In this document: piece after piece, positions 46,531 to 58,728 of the stretch
How positions within the stretch are numbered: the stretch's first letter is position 1
Layout: each line of letters begins with the position of its first letter
DNA from: Phycomyces nitens
Taxonomy: Eukaryota; Mucoromycota; Mucoromycetes; Mucorales; Phycomycetaceae
DNA length: 64,000 bases
Direction: 5' to 3'
NCBI GenBank assembly: GCA_022702545.1
Contig: JAHRBC010000005.1
Location: 1,240,001-1,304,000 of the forward strand
The notes under the pieces: model-generated
What the model was told of the DNA's origin: nothing
Database searches by the model: none
What the model saw: the letters and a program-made list of their open reading frames with translations, nothing else
Made by a program: the position numbers and the translations under genes

Positions 46531-48127
46531 GGTCAACTATATTCATCAATAACAGAGTTTTTCCCATTTTCAAGCATGAATTGAATGTTCATATAATCTG
46601 TGATTTCTGATGCAAAATTGTCAGCCAAGGACGAATTTATTTTTTCGTACAACCCAAATTTTGTTTCTCGTTATTGGGCGAATTTATTTTTTTGTGCAAC
46701 TCGAATTTTGTTTTTTTCGTTATTGGGCGAATTTATTTTCCGGAAAGAGTGTGTATGTTTATGTATCATCTAGGCGTGCATTATTATTATTATTATTTAA
46801 AGAAAAGAGTACAATACGATAAAATAAACGAGGAATCTGTTTTGATAGGAACATCTAATTAAATGTTTAAATAAAGTTCTAAACCAACGCACCCTCGTTC
46901 CTAAAGAGCATTCCAAACAGCTGTTTAAATAAAGTATATTCCAAAGTATTGACAGCTTCTGACTCTGGATGCTTAAAGTTCATCATTAGCCAATGCAGTA
47001 GTTTTATGATCACAAAACACAGTGGGTATTTGATGGTGCATGGTATACTATATAGGCTGTCAATTGGGACACTTTGAACCCCATAAAATAGCGTCCTTTG
47101 GAGTGAATACAAACTTCATTATCTTGCTCGTGTACTTTCCATTCTGGTACAACCAACTCATGCAGAGATAAGGTTGTGTCCATCTTTCTTAAAAATGAAT
47201 GTTAAAGAGGTTCATATTTACAAGATAAAGTACGGTATTTTTTTTTGGCGAACATTTGGGTAACCATTTCCAATGGCAATATCGTATAAAGCTACCAGTC
47301 AACTTGTTATTCTTGGCCTGTATATTTAATTATGAAACTTGCAAGATGATAGAATCAACGCATAATGTTTTGTACTAGGCTATCTTTCAAGTATTTATGA
47401 ATCTAATGCAGTATTATTACTAGCCTTGTTTTAGAATAACTGTGTACTATGAATATCAGGATTTCCAGCCATCTAGATCAAGTAGATTAAGAATAACCAA
47501 CCCTGACTTTTTAGCAAGACTACCTGTGTTGCCAGAGTATTGGACCTTGAATATTTTGTGTTTCTTTTTATAAATATTAGTTTGATTAAAGACTTTGCAG
47601 GATTTATTGCTCATTACACTAATATGCAACTAGGCACATTATTCTTTGTCCATGGGAATATCAAGTGTCGTTAAATTGGGTCAAGGTCATTGGTAAGAAG
47701 ATGATGTCCAAAAAAAAAACAAAAAACAAAAAACAATGACCTCGGCTACTTGCATTGAAGATTATAGCAATATATATATATATATATATTTAGCGTCTTG
47801 GTCTATCGATAATCAAACCACTGGCCATTTCTTTTTTCATAACACTATGCCAATAAGCCTCTGTTTGTTTATTTATTTACATTGGGGTCTTATTTAGAGC
47901 AGTTTATATCAGTGTTTACAACCTGGAAATCAATAAATATCTATTGAATACAAGCCAAGATGAAAATGTGTAAGCCCTGTTCTGGGCAAACAGCGTTTTT
48001 GAATCTTGTGAGGTTTTGGTGCTTGACAAAATTCAAATAAATAAATAAAGAAAAAAAAGAGGCCATTTTTCTGTTTGCTACATTGACCTTGTCCTGCCTA
48101 GATTGTTTATGGATTATATGATTATCA
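46531..48127. other. AT-rich gene-free region with a local tandem duplication
   Basis: 1.6 kb with no gene. A 47-49-bp unit is repeated two and a third times at about 46633-46740. A long TA run lies near 47770-47790. Confidence 0.5.
46633..46740 (+). repeat. Tandem repeat, unit about 48 bp
   Basis: Each unit begins AATTTATTTTTT and ends CGTTATTGGGCG, with an internal CAAATTTTG or CGAATTTTG block. Two full units and a partial third are present. Confidence 0.75.
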
Positions 48128-49696
48128 TTAGCCTCTGGGCGTATATTTGGTTACAAATTTCTCCATGTCGTTGTAAAAAGTGATGTGATTGTCAATGACA
48201 TTTATGGTCGTTATACCACCAAGTTCGCAGACAGTGATCTGGTTCCTCTAAGATATCTGTTAACCCTCAAGTATTTTTAAAAGATAGCCTTCAAAACAAC
48301 TTACAAATACATATTGAACACTTGAATAAACTTGCTGGTATAATTCTTTTGCTTCATCGGATCTCTTGTTGTTGTATTGCTTCATAACACGTTCCCATAT
48401 CATGGTCTTTAGGAACTAATAAAATAATGTCAGATAAATGTTTGCCATGTTTACAGACATACATTTTTGTTTCCAGTTTCATAAAAACTCATCTTTGTAG
48501 CCACGCTCTTTTCTAATGCCTTTCTCTAATGTGATTATATGGTTTAGATTGCACAAGTATTTGAATATCGTTTTTATTATGAAAAAATAATAATAGGGCC
48601 ATCTTACCTCGTGAGGAACTTTTGTGATGATTGGACGTTTCCTATCATCCTCTCTTTCTTCTACGAATTTGTAGGGGTCTTGTTCTATTTCTGCAGGTGA
48701 TGAAACCAGTGAGGATACTTGTGAAGATACTTGTGAAGACGCCTTTTGCTTATCAGCCATCAATGAGTCTTTTGCTCTTTCTGATTTTTCACTCTCGGTT
48801 AATTTCGCAATAGCATCTAGCCTTCTTATTGCATACGTAGCCGCATCACGGAGGTCTGCTTTTGTCTGCCTGGAGAATATATCGTATGAAAAATCAATCG
48901 TGCTAGAGAGTTCGTCTATTGAATAGAGCTCATATGCATAGATCCTTGGATCCTCTTTGGGATGAGGTGCTTCACCAAAGATAGCAATATATGTTTTTCT
49001 GGAAAACGGGTAGACTTCATCTAAGGGCCACAGAATAAACATGCTTGCCAAAGGCTTCTTGTCGAAAACATACCCAACAAAAACGGGTTTGGGAGATCAT
49101 CTTTTCTCATTTCCAGGAGAAGAGCATTTTTGCATTTGCCTGAATCAGCTAGCTACTCGATACCAATTACACTTCTTTTGTCTAGAGCACCATGATATCC
49201 ACTATAGTACATTTTATTTAACCTACCTTTTTACCAAAGACATTACAAAGGAATTGTCTCAATCTCTCAGACTCCTCAGGAATGGTCGAACTTGCATCGA
49301 AAACCCAACCCCAAAATAAGAAAGTGTACAGAAATGAACCATCCAAAACTCACACGTCCAATTGTTGGCCAGCAAACATTTGGGCTTGAACGCTTGCACA
49401 AGGAACAACGGCAATAAGATGGTAGGATACATTGAATAAAGAAGACTGGACAGTCTGGCCAGGACTTCCGTTCTTCAATACACACAGGCCTGCGATAAAG
49501 GAGGTTACAATCGACAAGTACGTCTCTATGTTTGTGAAACCTAGTCTGACTTGCCTGGCAAGGGTTCTCCAAGTGCAAGCTCATGTCCTGTGTCATTGGA
49601 GATTTGATTGGTTATTTGGAATGTATAGCTTGCTGGAGTACCTGATCCAAAATGAAGACAGCCAACGAATAGATGCTCGGGATTTGAGTGCTCCAT
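48128..49696 (-). CDS. Unrecognised multi-exon protein
   Basis: I do not recognise the family. From ATG 49696 (MEHSNPEHLFVGCLHFGS) exons can be chained on the minus strand. They run through FTNIETYLSIVTSFIAGLCV, SPGQTVQSSLFNVSYHLIAV and QAQMFAGQQLD, then LASMFILWPLDEVYPFSRKT and KADLRDAATYAIRRLDAI, with a Ser/Gln repeat (SSQVSSQVSSLVSS). Further exons are TMIWERVMKQYNNKRSDEAK and NQITVCELGGITTINVID, ending in PRG at 48128. The product would be about 390 residues, probably cytosolic or nuclear, with no signal peptide. Composition, splice signals and frame consistency argue for a real gene. The junction after HFGS is uncertain. Confidence 0.62.
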
Positions 49697-50151
49697 GATG
49701 AATGACAATTGATCATTCACATTCGACTTTTTTATTTTGTTTTGTGACGCGAAAAAAAAAGTCACTGACTGTTGCATTGCATAAAAATGCAACAATTCGA
49801 TTGGGAATGCCAAGGAGTAAAAAGCCAAAGAGGGGCTTGTTGAATTATTTTGCAAGAGAAAAAGAGTATCGAATTTCAAATGATTGGAATTTTGCAGAGG
49901 TTAACTTGAGGCAGTTTATTATTGATGTTGTTGCTTATGGATATATATATATATAATAAGACAATTCTTGTCCTCTATTACCATTTTCATAAATGACAGA
50001 TTTCATAAACACAATGTCCAATGCACACCAGTAGTTTATACACTCCCCACTAAAGAAATCACTGCCAAATTTGTTCAATTTATAGTCTCGAAAAAACTAT
50101 ATATCAACTTCTTTAACATATATATATTGATGAAATAATAAAAAAGTAATA
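49697..50151. other. Intergenic region
   Basis: 455 bp between the promoter side of the gene at 49696 and a Tc1 relic. TA-rich runs lie at about 49941-49955 and 50119-50127. Nothing else was recognised. Confidence 0.4.
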
Positions 50152-51222
50152 TTAATATATGCTGTGGCCACCACGAGCCCTTATAACTGCTCTTACTCTG
50201 TCACGGATACCTGCGGCAATAGTATACCGTACTTTAGGGTCTAACTGTTCCCACTCCTGAAGAATACAAGCATTGAGGCCATTAACATTGTTAATAGACC
50301 CCTTCCTCTCTTGAACCTTAACCTTTAACGCATATCAAACATGCTCGATCGGGTTAAGATCTGGACTTTGGGATGTTCAGTAGTCGAATCTCTGAATTTC
50401 CCAACGTTTCTTTTACCATGTTGTATACGAGCCAGTATGACAGCTGGCATCGTCTTCTTAAAACGTGAACATTGTGTCATGTTTCTCGCTCAATTTCTGG
50501 TATCATGGATTGAATTTCTTGGAAAAATAATTGATATATGCGTCTTGGTCAACAGGCCCTTCAATAAAAGATAAAGGTCCAAGACCACCAACCCAGAAAC
50601 AACCCCATACCATGACAGAACCCTTTCCATACTTTTCTGCTATATGAATATGGCTTTCTTAGTGTCTTTTGCCAAGTTTAAGTATCACAGATGGGTCAGA
50701 AGCATTACCCTTTACCATGAATCTGGATTTATCTGACCATACCACCCTACTCCAGTTCTCAATGCTAAAGTTGGCTCTAGCTTATCCCAGCGCAGCCAAT
50801 TCTTCTTCTGTTTGGTGGTCAAGTTAGGTTTTGAAACAGGCTTATAATATCTAAAACCATTTCTTAGATATTTGATAACTGTCTCTCTACAGACAATGAC
50901 ACCTGCGGCTGCCAAATTTGCTTGGTGGTATAAAAAAAACCTTCAAATGGATTCTGTCTCACACTCAAGCAAAGTCTCGTAATATCAGTGACACTAAGTT
51001 TGTTTGGTCTTCCATGAATAGGTTTTGTATTGGTTTTACCAGTTTCTTTCCAGCGTTTAATGGTGGTGTTAATTGTCGATCGAGGGATGTTCATGTATGG
51101 AATATCAGTTGGGGTATGGTTGGCATTAGAGAGCCAAATGATACCTCTACGCTCAAACTCAGATAACTTGCATCTAGGATATGAGCATCTGGTTCTTTTA
51201 TTTCTTAATACGAGTGATTAAG
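50152..51222 (-). mobile_element. Tc1/mariner transposase pseudogene
   Basis: A nearly complete Tc1-type transposase broken by frameshifts and stops. It contains, in order: a helix-turn-helix region with FERRGIIWL and IPRSTINTTIKRWKETGK; GRPNKLSVTDITRL; the first catalytic Asp in VVWSDKSRFM; GSVMVWGCF; a damaged second Asp region (EDDASCHTG); SQSPDLNPIEHV with the catalytic Glu (followed by a stop where Trp is usual); and a C-terminus ending ARGGHSIY with TAA at 50152. At least one frameshift (near 50755) and three stops prevent activity. No start Met was found and terminal repeats could not be identified. Confidence 0.85.
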
Positions 51223-51430
51223 TCAGTAGAAAAGGCTCTGGGGAGAATAACAAAAAATGGACGTTGAAAAAAAAGATAAAGGCTTATTTTTAAGGGTGGC
51301 GCTAATTTACCAAGTCTGCGTGTAGATGTCCAAATATAAAATAGAGAAGGGGATATCTTACGAAAATTTATAATTTCTATATTTGTACAACCAATTTAAA
51401 CTCAAAAGAACATTTAATAGAGAAGAGTAT

Positions 51431-52857
51431 AGAGAGGTTTGGGGTTTTCACTTTATTTTCACTTTATTTTCGCTTTGTCTTCACATTTCCTTTTTTGAAA
51501 AAAGCCTCTTAAATTCTATCTGTCAAACTTCAATCCATAATACCTTTCTTTATTCTATTGAAAACACTTTAGTATATTAAAAATGACATCTAATATTTAT
51601 CTGCCAAGAGCTGCAATGATCTACCATGACCTACGAAACGGAATTATATAGCAGGACGAGGCTGAAGATGAACTGTTCATTCGTTTGGATCATTATTCCA
51701 GAGTGTATCCATTGCATAGGCGACAGACTCCTTTAGACATCTCTTTGTTGGACAATAACACTTGCAAGTCATTGTTTAGATTTATATACACTGAGCTTCA
51801 GCTTATAGCAAGAGAGTTGCAGTTCCCTGAACAGGTTTCTTTCCGCAATGGAACAAACCAAAGCTTTTCTTTACACCGAGACTTATCACTTTCTATCATG
51901 CTTAGAAGGTTGGAATATCCTTCAAGACTGGTAGACTTGGCACTGTTTTTAAGATAAACAAGGCAACTATCAGTGTTGTTTTCAACTCAATGATTGAATT
52001 GCTGTACAGCCGGTACCATCAAGGGATCAGATCCAACAAAAACAATCTGCATCCCTTTAACCGTGCAAGATTTTCTAATGCAACAGAAAGAAAAGGTAAG
52101 TAATTGATTTCGCAAAAGACACTTGATAACAATGCCCTCTCTAATTATATATCTTTTATTAAGGATCTTGTTATGAAGGGGTCATTGGATTCATTGATGG
52201 TAGGTTGAATGACATTGCACGTCCAGTCAGATATCAGGAGTGTGTCTACAATGACCATGTCGTATGTATCCCAAATAAATAAATAAAACTTTAGGACTTT
52301 AATCTCTAAACTCTCTGATTATTTAGCGATACCATGGTTTAAAATATCAAGGCATAGTAACTCCAGATGGCATAACAGTCAGCCTGAGTGAACCTTTCGC
52401 AGGATCTGTTCATGACTAGAGTATGCTGGTTGATAGTGCCATAACTGGTGAAATTTGGGAGAAAATTGACTTGAGGAGCAATGGAGGGCAACTGTATACA
52501 ATTTATGGTGATCCAGCATACAGTTCTTGAGATATTATAATCAAAGCTTTCAGGAACAGTAAGTTTGTAATTAATTATTATATAGTAAATGTATTAATCT
52601 TTTCTGTATATATATTACTATATCTTTTTACTTTTAGATATACCTGAGCACTATCACAGTGTCTTATCCCTTTTATTGTATACTTTTTGCCTTTTGAACT
52701 CGTAGGAAACCATTATTTATCAATTATTTTCTCATTTTGTACTTATATCGCCAGTTATTTTCCCTTTTTTGTGCTGCCTCGGAGGTTAAATAATCGAAAA
52801 ATAGCCTTTTATGGAAATGCGAAAGTGAAAATGAAAGTGAAAACCCCAAACCTCTCT
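51431..52857 (+). mobile_element. Harbinger-like (DDE_4-type) transposon relic with terminal inverted repeats
   Basis: AGAGAGGTTTGGGGTTTTCA at 51431 and its inverted match ending at 52857 are followed inside by CACTTT-type repeats, forming about 40-50-bp inverted repeats. The interior encodes pieces of a DDE_Tnp_4/HARBI1-like nuclease: YPSRLVDLALFLR, then FKINKATISVVFNSMIELLY, GVIGFIDGRLNDIARPVRYQ (first Asp), YHGLKYQGIVTPDGITVSL, EPFAGSVHD, then a stop, and YGDPAYSS (second Asp), then a stop. The catalytic Glu region is lost. Introns near 52096 and 52261 look genuine. Not functional. Confidence 0.8.
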
Positions 52858-52931
52858 GATATCTTATGAAAATTTATAAATTTTCGTATAATTGTGTTAG
52901 CTGCGGTTAACCCAAAAGAGTTCAGAGACAA

Positions 52932-54348
52932 CTATAATCCATACATCCTTTGAAAATCGATCTCTAACATATTCATATAGATGGTATTTTGATTGGTAGT
53001 ATTTCGATTGGTGGTATTTCGATTGGTGGTATCCTGAATGGCGGTATCTTGAATGGCGGTACCTCGAATAGTGATATTTCGATTTGTGTAACCTGGAATG
53101 GTGGCATTTGGATCTGTGGTATATCGATTTGTGGTATTTCGATTTGTGATATTTCGATTGGTGGTATTTCGATTGGTGGTATTTCGATTGGTGGTATTTC
53201 GAGTTTCCCGAGGGCAGCAATAATAGACGTATTCATAGAAAAATTCTAGTGTTAAAGCATCTGATATTCTGACCGCTCTGTTGTAATTGTCCGTTCTGAT
53301 GCACATCCTGGAAGCTTCGGGCACGGGCTCGCCTGGTATCCGAACAAGGCGAACCCAGTCATATTCCTATATAAAAATTATGAGCCATTTGTTTTAAAAT
53401 AGACAACCATTTATAGTTTACCAAGCCAGCTTTACTGCAATTACTCATACTGCCATGACAAAAGTAAACTTTTGTGAATCCACGATTGCTATCGATAACG
53501 AGTGTCCCTGGTAGAAAAATCACATGCCAACTACCATCGCATACAAGTGTGTCCGAATATAATGGTTTGGACATAATATACGAGGTATCAGTTATTTGGG
53601 TTGTAAGAGTGATTTCCTATATTTCAAGCCTATCAGTCTTTTACAGCTCAAAAATAAAACTGGTCAAATATCACCTGTAATGATGTCCTGAACGTAAGGT
53701 TATGGGATCGCCTTAATTTCTCATGAGCACGCATTCGCCATTGGACTTTGTATGTTCCTGGTGGAACAGAATCTATGCTACCAGATATCTAAAGGTGTCA
53801 AAAGAGCATTAATGGAATCGCTGTTTTCAGGGCTAATATATATATATATATATACCATAATATTGGTCCCTGTGCGTGTTATAAGTGTACTCCCAAAGAC
53901 GCTTTCTTTGGTCATAACGGTTTCCCAAGAGTGCTCATATCTGTCTCTCATTGAAAATTCCCTTTCAATTGACCGTATGAGACAGGCTACAGGTATCCGT
54001 TACACAGTAAGCACACACCCTAATATTATGTGTGTGTATAGAACCACAGGCTTTGTACCTCTTTTGCAATAATAGTCTTTCCACGATATGCTAGGGTCGG
54101 CCTCACGTATGGCACTTCTGTTAGTAGTAAACCGGTTTTCATACATGAGCCTCCATACTTTTGGATTTAGACTTAATTGTCTAAATTTAAAGCAGGTCTG
54201 AACAGGGTTAGATATATGGACAGAACCAGCGTAGGATTACCATTCCAAAATGTATCATATCATGCTCGCTGAATGTGGAGATGATTATGGACAAGATATC
54301 AAAGGGAAGATCAAGTAAACGGGGAGGTCTGGAAGTAAATACTAACAT
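52932..54348 (-). CDS. F-box/PP2-like protein, copy 2, with Asn-Arg-Asn-Thr-Thr repeat tail
   Basis: A paralogue of the gene at 40108-41397. ATG 54348 begins MLVFTSRPPRLLDLPFDILS, then IIISTFSEHDMIHFGM (F-box). Next come TCFKFRQLSLNPKVWRLMYE, SISWKDYYCKR, ACLIRSIEREFSMRD, ESVFGSTLITRTGTN, SGSIDSVPPGTYKVQWRMRA and EYDWVRLVRIPGEP, each in the same position as in copy 1. The VCWLD motif of copy 1 is not conserved. Unlike copy 1, the C-terminus continues into about 90 residues of pentapeptide repeats (TTNRN type) encoded by a 15-bp minisatellite, ending at 52932. Introns are in matching positions. Substrate and ligand are unknown. Confidence 0.75.
52981..53203 (-). repeat. 15-bp coding minisatellite in F-box gene 2
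   Basis: About 14 units of GGTGGTATTTCGATT (plus strand) and variants. The unit is a multiple of three, so all three minus-strand frames, and one plus frame, stay open. In the frame of the F-box gene it encodes NRNTT-type pentapeptides. Confidence 0.9.
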
Positions 54349-55896
54349 GGTAAAAGAGAAGAGAGAAAGGTATTGATGGGCCAAAGGCTGGCATAAATAA
54401 GTACAGGTTGTAATTGCTTAGAATTTTAAAGCGTTTCAGAAAAAAGGCAATAGTCTGCCAGGCTTTGAAATCTTATGAGTAGTACAAGACAAGTGTAACA
54501 CTCTTTCTCTTTTGGATCATATGAAATATCGATTTATTTGTCAAAGTCTAGACTTACTTTCTATACCGTAAATATATAAATTATTGAAAAGAACTTTATG
54601 TTTACAAGAAGGGATTGTAAAGAAAGCGAAATAACTTGTAAAAAAGGTGTAATACATGGGTTATTAGTGGCTTGTTTACTGCAAAGAGACAAACAAAATA
54701 AAAAAAACAAGATCATCTGATCAAGTGAAGCAGGGGTAAAGGCAAAAAAAAGAGTGGTTAGTGTGTTATAATTTATGAGAATTGGCATTGCTTCCAAGAC
54801 AAGAGTTTAGTACAAATCGCATTTCAAATACAAGGCCAAAATGAATGGAGAATAAAGAGTGTCAAGAGTAGTAGCCAAAACATGAATACATATAAAACGA
54901 TAACCTGCAGATATTCACTCGTCAGTCCACGGCCAAGAGAAAATGAAGGGTTGTAGAACTATATTAGCGTATTCGGATTAGACTGTAGTCAATGCATTGA
55001 CGTGTTTGTTGCTTTGGATAATTCAAGAAATAGGTATTTTATAAATCAACCAAAAGAGTCCAAATATACTCAACTCAATGTGCTTCCTCTTGACAGCTTC
55101 TAATTAAATGGATATAAACTAAAATACGTTTTTAATACAAAAAATTTGCGTGGATTGTACGTATAGACCCTTCTTTATTTACAGACGGTTATATATTTTC
55201 TAGTCAATTACACAATCTTTCATCTTTATTATCGTTTCTCTTGGAAGCACCCCCTTGAGACCAAACATTAACATACAATTTTAGCAATATGGAAGAGTGT
55301 ATTCGTTAAGTAATGCTATGATGGGCCATTACTATACTCAACAGTAGCCGTGCAAATTGGAAACTGCACGGATAAAACTCATCAATTAAGTGAAAGTCAC
55401 ATTTTACAAACACTGATAAATACTTAAAGTGACCAAAGTAAAGTGGTTATAGGAACTACTTCCATACTAGACAGGCAGATACTTTATATTAGCACATCAA
55501 CAGCTATTTATTTTACAAGCATTTTATAAAGACCCAACTATTTATAATAGGACATACTATCTTATTACAGCTGGTAATTTCATAACATCTCTTCATATCC
55601 AGTATTTACCCAAAAGTCATGCTTTTATTCCAATATACTTGTGGATTTTATGGACCAGGAAACTTTTAAAGGATAAATGGCTTATGATATAAAAAAACTG
55701 AAAAGAAATACAAATTATACCATGTCTCCAGGTGCCATTTGCTGATTCATGGCAAGTCAACATCCTAGAAACAATTGAAGACTAGACATGTTTATATTCT
55801 ACATAATTACATTGATAAATCACTACTCAATAATAGAAATTCCATTACAAGAGTAGAATAATAAGCATATAAATCATCAATATTATTTATTTCATG
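54349..55896. other. AT-rich gene-free region
   Basis: 1.5 kb without a supportable gene or element. A 78-codon hydrophobic frame on the minus strand at 54561-54797 has no supporting context. Confidence 0.45.
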
Positions 55897-57482
55897 GCTC
55901 ATACTCTCACAGTATTTATTTATTTCTAATATACAAGCCATCAAATATATTGGCATCAAATAGAGTCATTGTGCCACTAAAACACTCATCATAAATACAT
56001 CATCTCTTCCTTCATCCTTTGCACTCGATGCTCATTGCTCATTACAATGCAGACCATCTTGTCATTTCTAATCTCATTTCAATAAACAATCTGAAATCGC
56101 ACTTTCCATAGTCCAATACAAAAATACCTCCATTTCTTCTATTGGCCTGTAATTATATGTATGTATTGGCTCCTTCTTGTCCAGCAACCTTTTGCTCATC
56201 AACAAGTGCACGGACCACTCTAAAGTAACGCAAAAAATCAAAAATCGACATTCTTGTACTCTGCCTTTAAAGTTGGTTGATCAATCTAAATCAACTCTCT
56301 TTCATTTCTTTGTTACCTTGATCTTCTTTACACTCTTTCTAACAAAATACCAATATTCTCGCCTACTACCGACTATTCCCATCAGTATAAAATCTGACCA
56401 ATAGAAATGTCCATATACACCATTCCCACCAGCAACATGGACGAAAGCAGTAAAGAAAGTGATAGGCCCCATATTCCTTCCCACAGCTTTGTTACACACA
56501 CCAGAATAATGGTACTTTCTTATAAATACATCCATTTTAATTGCCTTTCTCCTTTTCTTTCTCTTTCTCGCACTCTACGGTTTGTACCCAACAAGTACCA
56601 TACTCCCTCAAGGTGTACACGACCAGTAGTCCATCTATTCCATCTCACGTTGCCTTTTGACCCATCTCTGACATCCACGCGTCCTTTTTCATTTGTGAGT
56701 GTGTTTGACACGTATCCGTCTACTGATATCCATTCACCATGTCAAACTAGTCTACAGTCATCAATCAAACCGTTTTGACACCATTGCCTGCCGCCCATAC
56801 CAGTATCCGCTACCGGTCACCGTTCAATGCAACTCTTGGCTCTCCAGGTTTGAGTCCCCAGTTTTGACACCCCAGTTTTGACACCCCAGTTTTGGCTCTT
56901 CAGTTTTGACTCCCCAGTTTTGGCTTCCCCAGTTTTGGCTTCCCAGTTTTGGCTTCCCAGTTTTGCTTTCTAGTCTTTACTTTCTAGTTTTTGCTTTCTG
57001 TATTAATAACCGTTTTGTAGATACTCCAGAGCCGACGGTCATGGATTAGGTAAGTGCTAGTGTCATTATGAATGTTTTCCCTTTCTGCTCTCATCTTGGT
57101 CTTCTTTTTATAAAAGGCTTGCAGGACACAGTGGTTCCAGGTAATATCAAGTTTATCCAGGTCCAGGTCCAGAGACAAGGAATTCCGATTATACCAGACT
57201 TGGCGGCTCAACTCTCAACTTCATTTTCGATACCCCAGACGATACCCAGGAAATGGTCGACCGGAACAAGCTTTTTGAGGATGGAAATGGTTTATACTCT
57301 AGTCATCAATAGTTCATTACCCCCAATATAAAATTTGTACCATAAAACATTAACTGCAAATAAATGATTAAATGTGAATAATTATAAATTAATGTAAACT
57401 ATTAAACATATATTATGTTGATAATGAATACTTTTTTTTTCGTAAATAAAATAAATTGTTATTTCTTGTAATAAAAACTAAA
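55897..57482 (+). repeat. Dispersed 1.5-kb repeat, copy 2
   Basis: Direct repeat of 14117-15640, some 42 kb away. It contains about 130 bp near its left end (about 55930-56060) that are missing from copy 1, and fewer 14-bp minisatellite units. The rest (promoter-like AT-rich start, GTAAGTGCTAGTGT block, TTGTTATTTCTTGTAATAA end) matches copy 1 nearly base for base. The flanks beyond 57482 diverge from those of copy 1. No protein is called. Confidence 0.85.
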
Positions 57483-58728
57483 AGAAAAGAAAAACTGTAT
57501 CTGGTTTGAATTCTTATACCTCAATTATAGTACGTGAGTCAAATATTACTTTACATAATATTTACAAACCATTTTTTTTCTTGGATAGATATCTCTATCT
57601 TATCATAGTCAAACTGTCTGCTAATTTTAATGTTAAAGGATAAATACAAAAGCAAATAAGCACCGCGAGAGTACTAGGTCGTAAGATAATAACACTATAC
57701 CGGTTAGTCTAACCTTTATGTAGGTGATCAGAGTGTATAATGTACTACTCAATAGTTGGGTGATATCATCATGTACTGTAGTAATTATAGGAAGTATATT
57801 GTGCTATAGTCCTTGATGAAATATAGATAATTATTGACAGAAATTTAGCCATCTTTATTATTATTGTGCATACACCACATCTGGCACAGTTAAAGTGGTA
57901 TATCCAGCAGATATTATAATCGTTTAATAAGAAATGTACAATGGAATATTAATTAATTATGGCTAGAATAGATGAGATAGTTTATATAGAAAAAGAGAAG
58001 AGTACAATACCACTAATGATATTGAAAAGATATTCCACAAGAAGCAATGTTCTTTTTGATGATCGAGACCAGAATGAACAAGGACATATATGTGTGTGTG
58101 TATCGGGTTATATTAGATCAGTATCCGTAAATGGTGGTAACAAATGATACCTATAATATTTATATATATATTTTTAGTCAACTTGTTCAGACAAATTCTC
58201 TGGCCCACACGGCCCACAATAAAGAGAAAACGTACCTTGAATAGTACCCAAGACAAACGGAAGTTTTCTCAAACGTTTTACAATTCACGTCTCAAACATT
58301 TGTTTGTAATATATATATACACACAAAAAAGCGGTAGTCTATACTTTGTAGAATAATATATTTTATAGACAAAAGATATTTTACCATGAGCATCAATGTT
58401 TATATTTTGAATCTCTGGATGACTAGACAAAATTATATAGGATCCTATCAACCGATTTCATCACATCAAAAACAATACACGAAAACTTACAAAATATTGA
58501 AAAGAAATAGTGTCATAATGTTTTTTTTTCTGGAAAAAAACAAAAACAATAATATTTATACTCTTCAGACATACCCTTTGCTGGTTTTGTGTATATAGTT
58601 TGTTTATTTGATAAAGTATCTGGTTTTGTCTGCTTATATGTATATATGTGCGTGTGCCTATATATAATTGTGTGCGGCTGCTAAAGAAGTAACAAAAAGA
58701 AGGAACGCCTGGTTTTCTAAAATTGCAT
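57483..58728. other. AT-rich region without genes
   Basis: 1.2 kb. A TG run lies at about 58091-58101. No coding or RNA feature was recognised; short open frames have no recognisable content. Confidence 0.45.

Noticed and set aside
52981..53203. Regularly spaced short repeats resembling a CRISPR array
   Set aside because: They are contiguous 15-bp units without spacers and lie inside a eukaryotic coding exon.
54561..54797. Short hydrophobic minus-strand open frame
   Set aside because: No start context, no neighbouring exons, composition typical of AT-rich noise.
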